Shown: piece after piece, positions 10,601-18,700 of the stretch
Position numbering within the stretch: the stretch's first letter is position 1
Layout: the number at the start of each line of letters is the position of its first letter
Source of the DNA: Methanobacteriota archaeon
GTDB taxonomy: Archaea; Thermoplasmatota; Poseidoniia; Poseidoniales; Thalassarchaeaceae
Reading direction: 5' to 3'
Assembly: GCA_016845345.1 (NCBI GenBank)
Contig: JAERSV010000023.1
Span: forward strand, 1 to 64,000
DNA: 64,000 bases
The notes under the pieces: generated by a model
Database searches by the model: none
Seen by the model: only the letters and a program-made list of their open reading frames with translations
Told to the model about the DNA's origin: nothing
Made by a program: the position numbers and the translations under genes

Positions 10601-13600
10601 ACTTATCGTGTTGAATTGCCAGAGGGTGAATGGATAGCCAATACATCTTCAGAAGGCGATTTGATGCTGTGGGAAGAGTTTGAGGTGACTGAGGATATCA
10701 CAGGTGTCAATTGGATGTTAAGGAGAAGCATCAACGTTACGGGACAAATTCTTGTCGAAACTGGAAAAGCGGAATCACCTGAAGAAGGAGTCCCAAACAT
10801 TGAGGTGAAATTCCAATGGGGTGGTATTACAACTTCAGTCCAAACGAGTTATGGTGCTGATGCTGGTAATTTCTCAGTATTCTTGCCTGAGGGTGTCGAG
10901 GTAAACATGACCACGGTATCTATCGCAAATCAAATGTCAAATGGTACCAACTTTGTTGTTTCAGATGATGTTTCACCGATTATTCTTCGTGTAGAGCAAG
11001 GACTGTCTGTAGATGGAATGCTTTACTTGTTTGAGAACGAAACGTCATACTCACCACATGTTCCTGGATTCGTGGAAGTACAATTACACGCATATCAGGT
11101 AGACAGAGATGTACATTGGTACTTTGACATTGATCCTGAGACCGGACGGTTCTCACAGAGGTTGATGCAAGGTAATTGGACATTAGATGTTTCAGATGAT
11201 AGACTAAATGTTGATGAATTACAATTAGAAGTATCGGATTTGAACATTGAGCAAATTTCTGATGTAGAATTGATAGCAAATCCTGACAATATCACTGTTG
11301 ATATTTCTGCCTTCCTTGACCATTCATTTGATGGAAACAGTAGCAACGGAACTTTTGTCAGCGTTGACTTCGCATTTGTGCCGGTTTCTGGTGGCGGAGT
11401 TGGTACAAGATTGAACATCACAGCAGATGAGATGTCAGATGGGCACATAATTACTTCATTGCATCCAGGTGCCTACACTATTGCAATTGATGCCCAAAAC
11501 AAGATAAACGGTTCTGACTTTGAAACAGTGTTAATCGATGAAGAATTAATCCTTGAACTAGGATTAGATAATACCACAACAGAGTATGCAGAATTGATCC
11601 TTAAACCATCATGGAAGTTAGAAGCATATCTAATCAATCAATCAGGTGGTGTTCTAGACAACAAGACAGTAATTTTCAATTCTGTTGATTCGGACGACAC
11701 ATTCAATATAATGGCTGATGAAAATGGTACAATTTCAGATTATATCCCTGAGGGTGATTGGATTGTTGTTGTAGAGCGTACTTTGGTTGGGGACACATAT
11801 GAAGAATTCAGAGGCAAACTCACAGCGAATGAAACATCATCACGAATAGGATTGCTATGGCGTTCGTTAGAATCAGCCGAAGTAGCAATTCACCTATCTG
11901 AAGGCGATACTGGAGACCCGTTAACTGGGTTCTCGCTGGTTGCAACTAGTTCAGATGGTTATGGTGAGGTAGTTCTGCCGTATACCGATGACCAAGGAGA
12001 TATGGTGGGTTACTTATTCCCCGGAGACTGGGTAGTTTCACTAAACCGCTCTGAATCAATGGACAGGTGGGTGTTAGAAGACCAGCAACTAGCAACATTG
12101 TCTGCTGGTCAAAACATCTCAAACATTAACTTCTCAGTAGAACATTGGGTTACTCTTGGAGGCAACCTGTTCTGGGATTTGGATTCTGATGACGAGTACG
12201 ATTTCAACGAAGGCGTTGAAGGAGCAAATATCACTGTCTCTGGAGGCGGTCTTGATGCCCCTGTGAATTTGACAAGTTCTGCCTACGGAACGTGGCAATT
12301 ATTTGTGCCTTCACAGAATAATTACTCAATTGAAGCATCACAACTTGGTTTCAGTTCAGTATCAATTGTCGCTCAAGTATCAACTATATCAAACTCAACT
12401 GACCTTGAGTTATCAGCAGGTAATGTCACAATTTCTGGTATGGTAGATTATGTACAGATGGAAGTCTGGGATGATTTCTCAGATGATGTTGTTCTAACTC
12501 TAACACCTGCATCAGGAATTGAGAGAGATTCCCGAACACCTACTAAGGTGATGGCTGGTGATGGTTCTTGGGATGGTGACTGGGTTGCTGATGTTGAACC
12601 CGGTGATTGGGTTCTCTCAGCAACAGTTGTTGATGAGGGAATTGTCGGAATTACAGTAGTTGAGGCTGATGTACACGATGGTGCACAAGTCAACCTGACA
12701 ATGATTCAGGGAGGAACAATGTCACTCAGCACAAATTGGATTGACTTTGATGGTGAGAGCCACGATTTGAGTGAAACAAATGTTGCTGGTGCTGAAATAA
12801 TCGGAACGCCTGAAATTAAAGTGACCATCTTGGGTGCTATCAGTTGGAATGAAACTGTTGATTCAAACGGAGAGATAGAATTCTTATTGCCAGCAGGTGA
12901 TCTTTACCTTGAAGGCGTATTTGAAACAAATGAGCGAGATATGGCAATGGTTTACCGAGCGGGATTGACAAGTTCAATTTCCGCTCAACAAGAAGCCCCT
13001 TCAGCGACTTTCAATTACAATCGTATCCTTGAGCATTCAATTGATTTCAATGTCAGCTCAATTAGTGGTGCAGAGCAAACAGATGAGAGTAATGAGGAAG
13101 TTAATGCACTTTATGAAAATGAAACTGCTTACCAAGTGATAGAGTTCACAGTTAATTTGACTTACAATGGAAATGAAGCCTTTGATGAGTACACAGTCGG
13201 TACCGTCTTTGACGCAGAAGATGGCGAGCACTGGAGTATTGAGTTCTTCAATGGTACAGATGAGAACGGCACAGAACTTTGGGCAGAGACTACGCCAATC
13301 ACACTAGGTTTGGATGGTGGAGACACCACAACAATACGAATGCGTGTCACTACTGCTGATGTTGAGGATGCACAATCAATTTCTGGTGGCCATGTAATCA
13401 AACTTCGAACAACTCACTCCACTGGTACCTTCAGTGAATATGTCATAAAAGTTCACATCCCTCAAACCTATTCGATTGAGATTGTCACAACACCGGGAGA
13501 CACTATCGGAGTATTCCCTGGGGAAGAGAAGCGTGTTGAGTTTGTAATTCAGAATACAGGAAATGGTCAAGATGTGCTTGGTTTTGATATTGACAAAACT

Positions 13601-14251
13601 TGGTTGCCAGAGGGTTGGAGTGCTACAGGACCTAGCGAATCACCTTGGGCACATGGAGAGGAGAGAACATATTCCTTCACCATCTTTGCACCTGCTGACG
13701 CTGATACTACACCATTCACACTTACTTTGAACATCAATAGTTCTGATGGCACTGCTTATGACCCGATTGAATTGGAAGTTAAGGCTGCAAAGCCAGTTCT
13801 GAACTTCGTGATGGAGAATACAGGCACATTCAATGGCGAAGATGCAGTTTCTGGTAAGAGCAATAAAATGATTGTTGTAGTAGAAAATTCTGGTATTGTT
13901 GGCGCAAAGACAATCCGAGTTAACATCACAATTGAAGGATATGAAGATATTTACATTCTTTCAGAATCACAGGATATTCCTATTGGAAGCACTGCTGAAT
14001 ACATCCTTTTCATTGATCTAGATGGTGTCGGCATCGGAAACCAAAATTTCGTGTTTACTCTTCAGAGTGAGTTCGGACTTGATTTAGATGCAGAATCTGA
14101 TGAAAGTATTACTAGAGCGTTGAAGGTTGCTACACCACCTCCAGAATCAGTAAATGTTTGGGTGCCTTTGATAATCATAGCTGCATTCATTCTTGGATTT
14201 ATTGGATTCCGTAGAATCCGTGATTCGATAAGCGGTCAGATGCCATTCTGA
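4664..14251 (+). CDS. aglB: Oligosaccharyltransferase AglB/STT3 with extra N-terminal multi-TM domain and very long C-terminal extracellular domain array (CpD-reg/Ig-like, NEW3-like) plus C-terminal TM
   Basis: STT3 signatures: HEWDLTGGSDPWYMMRTVEY (DPWY...R), WWDYGF (SWWDYGFQALAQGKHPTVADN), many TM helices. C-terminal beta-rich repeats and TM VWVPLIIIAAFILGFIGFRRIRD. ORF opens at 4580; ATG 4664 (MEMENEG...) is the likely start. Confidence 0.9.
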   Translation: MEMENEGNASVLRNVAWGLARAPLAALILLLMTMAMYPLGVTYDQETAIMTQVLPFVLLTIGAMFGSVPRIVFSNLGVKPAQVTLLIYAPLVLAAAIPQLVIGNTLLGVLFLTLALGVHMFDKVGRNDEANLLIWIVMGFYAALSFAAVAAPSWDGTQFVNGAWLPELTENAWGSMDGHREATAFLFFNGWMIAILTGVLVTLGIRGRFAKPSTKGWFSNLPEKFNDKAYIPLFAAFGVWLIAHLISEVSFFSVTEVQRVSGDSLGVWWPLFTGIISLLTAYCFAENMRTRGGLIGMNWLIYSVGSFHENGIIMDGSQEWHSYFSGNNGLFVWFFIFFWLNVLVVMLSVKGKLGDSSPRRTPGLAKQFWSEHWYGITVGAALFFGLLVRVVWNVIPFMNSSGTHEWDLTGGSDPWYMMRTVEYILAEHNHFIIDMDRSYPLGAINPRPPLFSWSLAVGGMMLAPLLGVPASEAVWWSVAALPAIYGALTVLPIAGIGNRFFGRATGAVAAWLIALMPGHVGHSTFALADHDAFAILFLSLGFYFWLKAVKAAGDDKMVANANWSPAYLFKGIKATFEKRQGAIANAILSGIAFSTVALGWKGFVYGLGIVFLAFFAQIVINQFRGRDSMALYVSAMTMMLVTFLIPLPFYAHMQLGLVFDASGFQPMFYIVGFTFAAGWVSVSFRDKPWLLVLVSGGALAGVILGALWLIQFIGLYNGWDVLFTGGYYLSKNKIFDTIAEAQAPSRAMLFASFGPIVALAALFAGFVALWQGLRRRDSSRLVLAIWILVAGVMAWRAGRFIFNATPPVAVMGAWAFVIMWQWVGGTDFAKAWRRLGIGSPRARFSSTTKTARKFPGIVPILMIFMLVGAQHAAYGLDSGIPSGNSKAKDVDSNIYNITPNILRAEDPIFGWSFLDSTQYNPSSHCRGNTKETSCWYMGAFGPGFNGQYWNEGYQWLEEQDADVPFGQRPAFVSWWDYGFQALAQGKHPTVADNFQSGIPAAGNMLLAQSDHDLLSLYTMTLAEGDLRYNDGTFTPAFQNALENHLSESQIEEFLLLNTLGGEDGVDDLTDRSFSITKKAGSISFGEGHLLDYNGMPTSATIYRVYDSEEQIGGDFNNEHEAMIQFNQSKDRNDEVIDEFTHQVIGNYWYTKDIVESFDDVSSSIHRQNARLALGRVFLTSVMDMPELVDLYHQLTNDITYTVADSEGNPGDTITRNHDIRYFGVDNRLYPSGGSYQNSGGNPTGIFYAPTTLAGLDPETYMKTWYVTQRGSSNFVVDMTQAEYEEQYKNDIIMSESQDVDIIQAVDLRVDQEPEFFDTMVARTYIGYGSPQLGLPGKVAQPGQHFDLRGSTNSSLQYAFPLPGAMMSNFVIANWYDDEATNSTPWYDANTGVKILKYYSGATVSGEVKLGDFGVVPKARLLIERDAYSGEDIFDEDPREYWIPIGSVDADENGRFEFRVPAGHIRVTAFSGFAEDAQVLRNQDRDAIVSAQNDFQEWQGWFSDILGQTTEDGRSVNPITGILANVSGGKLLGEMDFNVTGAQADTNGGAVISKSLTIEASSATGIVTWEGHSSFDGTPLSSHELIFTDIWTEEELEHIWTTNGSVVSTDEHPRVFRGEGEVTFTGAGLVVTDGEVLVSDFTGNYTRQIANNHSFTGVGTFSGDGQFVGDITSGETISTCVNETIPESSELCSLEGSDPVTYLFSGTFDGTGKVTANGSVDYTAELYRETLVGNGIFFTDGEDESLDTFGTINGSGTFSGAGIFNGPMVEPGSFHLVDALPGSYRVYVVLPNGNITRLSTPLEVDTTATSGVELRLPGSWIDGELAWFDGEPIANTELYLTEVSIDEEATEPCTEVLFAPCIIYTDENGSFGYGPIPDGSYEMVMDADGDGFYECVPWRTPATVQFCDGRAAVAATIDPMNFTMASTDAAVPMHFDMEFTLMKDLGGGSVEPITDEVINFHSVILTDDEYVEAIYDNESGTYRVELPEGEWIANTSSEGDLMLWEEFEVTEDITGVNWMLRRSINVTGQILVETGKAESPEEGVPNIEVKFQWGGITTSVQTSYGADAGNFSVFLPEGVEVNMTTVSIANQMSNGTNFVVSDDVSPIILRVEQGLSVDGMLYLFENETSYSPHVPGFVEVQLHAYQVDRDVHWYFDIDPETGRFSQRLMQGNWTLDVSDDRLNVDELQLEVSDLNIEQISDVELIANPDNITVDISAFLDHSFDGNSSNGTFVSVDFAFVPVSGGGVGTRLNITADEMSDGHIITSLHPGAYTIAIDAQNKINGSDFETVLIDEELILELGLDNTTTEYAELILKPSWKLEAYLINQSGGVLDNKTVIFNSVDSDDTFNIMADENGTISDYIPEGDWIVVVERTLVGDTYEEFRGKLTANETSSRIGLLWRSLESAEVAIHLSEGDTGDPLTGFSLVATSSDGYGEVVLPYTDDQGDMVGYLFPGDWVVSLNRSESMDRWVLEDQQLATLSAGQNISNINFSVEHWVTLGGNLFWDLDSDDEYDFNEGVEGANITVSGGGLDAPVNLTSSAYGTWQLFVPSQNNYSIEASQLGFSSVSIVAQVSTISNSTDLELSAGNVTISGMVDYVQMEVWDDFSDDVVLTLTPASGIERDSRTPTKVMAGDGSWDGDWVADVEPGDWVLSATVVDEGIVGITVVEADVHDGAQVNLTMIQGGTMSLSTNWIDFDGESHDLSETNVAGAEIIGTPEIKVTILGAISWNETVDSNGEIEFLLPAGDLYLEGVFETNERDMAMVYRAGLTSSISAQQEAPSATFNYNRILEHSIDFNVSSISGAEQTDESNEEVNALYENETAYQVIEFTVNLTYNGNEAFDEYTVGTVFDAEDGEHWSIEFFNGTDENGTELWAETTPITLGLDGGDTTTIRMRVTTADVEDAQSISGGHVIKLRTTHSTGTFSEYVIKVHIPQTYSIEIVTTPGDTIGVFPGEEKRVEFVIQNTGNGQDVLGFDIDKTWLPEGWSATGPSESPWAHGEERTYSFTIFAPADADTTPFTLTLNINSSDGTAYDPIELEVKAAKPVLNFVMENTGTFNGEDAVSGKSNKMIVVVENSGIVGAKTIRVNITIEGYEDIYILSESQDIPIGSTAEYILFIDLDGVGIGNQNFVFTLQSEFGLDLDAESDESITRALKVATPPPESVNVWVPLIIIAAFILGFIGFRRIRDSISGQMPF

Positions 14252-14352
14252 TGGTAAACAGCATAATCCTTGGTTGTAAAACTGAGGGTGAATTTGGACT
14301 AAACGCCGAAGAGTGCATTTAGCACCGCCTTTACCGGATATCAGGTGAGACT

Positions 14353-15606
14353 GTGATACCGGGCTTGGAGGGTGTGGAATTTTTGCCAGAACCCGAAGAC
14401 CCGCGGATGCTTTCCACAATTGACCCAGGAGCACCGGGGTATCCCGCAGAAGCATATGGAATGCCTACTGAGATGGACCCACAAGCATGGAAAGAGGCTG
14501 ATGCGGTAAAGCCTCGAAAACCACCTCTTAACCTCCCATGGGGATTATGGATGTTGGTTGCATTGATTGTTGGATTGATGATAAGTTATAGTTCAATAGT
14601 AGGGTATCTTGATGAGTTTATTCCTGAATCAGAGTGGGCTTATGAAAATTCAGGAATACGTGGGTTAAACGCCGAGGGTTACAGTGGAAAAGGAGTACGT
14701 GTCTGTATTGTTGATACGGGAATAGATACAACACACCCTGATTTAGTTGGAGTCAATCTTGTTGGTTTCAAAGATTTCATTCAAGGGACTGAAGGAAACC
14801 CTCATGACAATGATTTGACACAATCTCATGGGACAATGATGGCTGGTATTCTTGTTGCCAACGGTTCATTTGTTGGCGCCGCACCAAATGTACAACTGAT
14901 TGTTGCAGCAGCTCTTGGTGCAGATGGAGGCTCAGGCTCAGAGGTTGCAGTCGCTGATGCGATTGAATGGTGCTGGACTTCTATGGGAGCGGACATAATC
15001 AGTTTGAGTCTTGGCGGAAAACCCGATTTAGTCTCTACATTTGGTGGTAGAACAGAAAGTGCTGTCAGTGACGCACTTGACAATGGAATTTTCGTTGTTG
15101 CTGCTGCTGGAAATCATGGTGGTGCCGGCCAAGATTATCCAGATGTTACCGTGCCTGCTAATGTTGACGGAGTGATAGCAGTTGGTGCTGTTCACCGCAA
15201 TAATTCACTTTGGCAGTTTTCAAGTTCAGGTTCTCCAACCAATGCTTCGGGAGAAGCTAGAATTTGGCCAAATCAAAAACCAGAGGTCGTTGCACCGGGG
15301 GTTGAGATCCACTCAACTTTTGTTTCAGAGAGAACTGGGGCTACATGGTCAAGAAGTGATGGGACGAGTGATTCGACAGTGTTTGTCACAGCCGCTCTTG
15401 CATTGATACTCGAGAGATACAGTGGCAACCCAGGACTTAGCCCAACTCACCAAGGAGATCGCACACCCATACAATTAGTGAAGGCCGCACTTGCTAATTC
15501 GTCTGAACCCGGGGTTTTCCAAGAAACAGGGGAGCACCATTTGAGGTACGGTTATGGTTCGCTAAACGCGGAGAGTTGGTCAGACGCTGTTGGGGCAAGA
15601 CTCTGA
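14353..15606 (+). CDS. Membrane-anchored subtilisin-like serine protease (S8)
   Basis: Catalytic triad blocks: CIVDTGIDTTHPDLVGVN (Asp), SHGTMMAGILV (His), SDGTSDSTVFVTAALAL (Ser). N-terminal TM PWGLWMLVALIVGLMISY; GTG start. Confidence 0.9.
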   Translation: MIPGLEGVEFLPEPEDPRMLSTIDPGAPGYPAEAYGMPTEMDPQAWKEADAVKPRKPPLNLPWGLWMLVALIVGLMISYSSIVGYLDEFIPESEWAYENSGIRGLNAEGYSGKGVRVCIVDTGIDTTHPDLVGVNLVGFKDFIQGTEGNPHDNDLTQSHGTMMAGILVANGSFVGAAPNVQLIVAAALGADGGSGSEVAVADAIEWCWTSMGADIISLSLGGKPDLVSTFGGRTESAVSDALDNGIFVVAAAGNHGGAGQDYPDVTVPANVDGVIAVGAVHRNNSLWQFSSSGSPTNASGEARIWPNQKPEVVAPGVEIHSTFVSERTGATWSRSDGTSDSTVFVTAALALILERYSGNPGLSPTHQGDRTPIQLVKAALANSSEPGVFQETGEHHLRYGYGSLNAESWSDAVGARL

Positions 15607-15791
15607 GAATAATCAGTCATTTTTCCACACAAATTAGTGATACTTTTGTCGGGCAATGATACAAATAGGGCTGAAAGCTACCTATTTTTGATGATATTTG
15701 TAATATGATTTTGATACTATCTCAATTGCAGTAAGGCGTTTTTTTATAACTAAGCAGCGTTCACGGCTATTTTAACCAAGGATTTGATGTC

Positions 15792-18700
15792 ATGGAAATG
15801 AATAACCGAACCACAAGTCTTCTGCTAGTCTCTTTGTTTGTGATTAGTACGATGACTGCATTAGTCACTTTGACACCCACTGTAGTAGCAAGTAATGAAA
15901 CTACAAGTGGTACGATTACAGGAACTGAAATTTGGCAGGGTGGACACACTCTGACGGGCGATGTTGAGATTGCGCCGGGTGCGAAATTGATTATTCAGCC
16001 AGGCACAACAGTAACATTTCCTAATGGTACTTACTTGGATGTAAAAGGTAATTTGTGTGCTGCAGATACTTCATGTGGTGCTAATGGAATGGGTAGTAAT
16101 TCGAGCAAAGTTACCTTGCGATGGGCAACACCTGCTAACGAATCAGCAACTGGTCGTTGTTACAGAATGATGAATCCTGCAAGCGGATTACCATTGTGGA
16201 ATGCGGATCCTTCGTGCTTTGAAGGCGTTTTAGTACGCGATACAATCGATATTGCTGAAACAAGGTTCAATCATGTAGCAGTTGAGAATGCTTACGGTAT
16301 GCCCAGATATGTGGCTGATTTAGGAGAAATTCGCTGGGCTGCATTTATTCTAGATGGGGCAAGTCCAACCCTTACAGAAATGAGTTTTAGCAGTATTAAC
16401 ACTTCAAGTGTTCTTGTACTAGATTTAGCATCACCAACATTCAATGGAGGGTCTTTTGAAGTTGGTTCAGATGAAGTAATCGCTAGTTTAGCAGGAAATG
16501 CAGTACAAACCTATGGTGCAGGAAGCCCGAGTGGCCCTGTTCGTTTCCTTAGCCCTATTTTTACAGGTACTGAGAATGGTTGTACTTCTCAAGACAATGG
16601 ACGTCACGTTCTTTGGGCGCAAAAATCGTTCACTAATATTGACCACGGAGTCGTGGCAAGTGGAGACTATGGGTACAGGTATACCGATTCAGCAGGTGTG
16701 ATATACGGGAACACAGTAGACACAGATTGCACGGGGATTGATATTAACGGCCGCAGAACAATCTCAAACACAGATTACAGAGTTGATGTAACTAGTAACT
16801 CGATTACAACTGGTGACAACTCTCCATTAACTGTTTATGATGCTGCATATGCTCATGTTGAAGGCAATGTGATGAGCGGTGCTGATGAGGGTTCAGGAAT
16901 CCAAGTGGTTTCATCCTCAGGTGCAGCAGGTGTAGTCACTCAGGTCAGGATTACCAATAACGTGATTGGCCCAATCGCTGGGTATAACGGTGTTTGGGGT
17001 GTAGGTTACTTTGACATGGAAATTGACAATAATACCTTCCAAGAAATTAATCGCGAACCAATAATTGTTGGTGAATACCATTACCAAGATTCTGGTTGGT
17101 CGGTCACTGGTCCAGCCCCAGCAAGGGCTACAATCAATGATAACGTCTTCAGCAACGTTTCAGGCACATGTTCCTCCGATACTGTTTGGGATGAAGATGA
17201 TTTTAATTGCCCAGCATTCCATGTTTTCAGGGCTAGCGCAACCATCAAGAGAAATGTTGTGACAGGAGTTGCGGGGGATGCTATACGAGCAATCGGAGCA
17301 ATACTTGATGTGCAGGACAACCAATTTACTGTTGGCGGAGAAGGTGCGAAAATTGTTGACCATGACCACTCATTCGCTTCACTTGCGTTCTTCTCTGGGA
17401 ATCAATGGCTTGGCGTTTCTGACATTGTGTACAACATTACCAAGAGTTCTGTGACTGTACAGTCTGAGGCAATTCCTTCCTTAACTGGTCCAAATGCAAG
17501 TATGCCCATTCAGTTAGTGTGGGACCGAGGAGAGGCTTTTGAGTACAATAATTGGGATAATCAAGTGCTTCTTCCACCTACTACATCAATTCCTCCCGTA
17601 GATTTCCCCTTGTCATTGCAAGCGGTGAATAATTCAACAGTGTTCACATTCGCAAACATGTCTGGTCTATCTCTTTCCAAGATAGAAATTGGTGCATCAC
17701 CAAGTGTATGGTCGGTACAAGTTCGCGAGGCGGCTTTAGTTCGAATTAGAGCAACTGTTGGTGGCGTGAGAGTACCAGGCGCAACAATTCTGATAGAAGA
17801 TGCTCATGGTAATGATCTTTACAATATGCAAACAGATACTCAAGGATTTGCTCCTTGGGTTGCATTGCCATCAGATTTCCATCTTGATATAAGAGGAAAT
17901 GGAAATAATCCGGATGGATTTGCTGATGATGTTGGTGAAGATTCTTGTTCTGATGGAATCGATAATGATGGAGATTTATTGTATGATTTGGATGACCCTG
18001 ATTGCAATGCTGGTGCAGGAACTAGGGAATTGTCAAAATACTTCGTGACAGCGTACAAATTTGGTAAAGGATACCATAAGTCGTCATTTAACCTCACTGG
18101 GACTTATGAGGATACTCTTGCAATGACCAATCTCAAGCCAACAGTCGTTGTGACTCAAAGTGATGGTCACTCATTCATCCGCAACATCAATTTCACAGGC
18201 TATGCTTGGGATGGAAATATTGGTACTGGAGTTTTCGGAACTGCTGAGCAGGCTCAGTGGGAACAGCAAGGTGCAGTCCAGAGAATTGAAGTCAAAACTC
18301 CGGATTCAAGTTCATGGGTTGATGTTCGATATGCAGTTGATGACAGCGGAACCAATGGTGAAGTTACCAGAAATAATCGGCCTTTCAAGAACTGGCATTT
18401 TGAGTATGACATGGCTGACCAACCTGAAGGGGATTACACCTTTGATTTCAGAGCTTATGATGGGGTCGATTACAGCCCAATCGTGACAAAAACGATCAAA
18501 TTAAACACAAATCCACCGACAATCAATGTTGCATCTCCAGTAAATGGTTCGATGCATAATTCTGGAAAAGTTGTATTCTCCGGAACAGCAAGTGACGCTT
18601 ACAACGGGGCACTTGGTAGTGATATCCAAGAGATACATTTCCGTATGTCAAGCCCTACTTGGGTGACTACAACAACTAGCATCGCCCGCCCTCTTGACGC

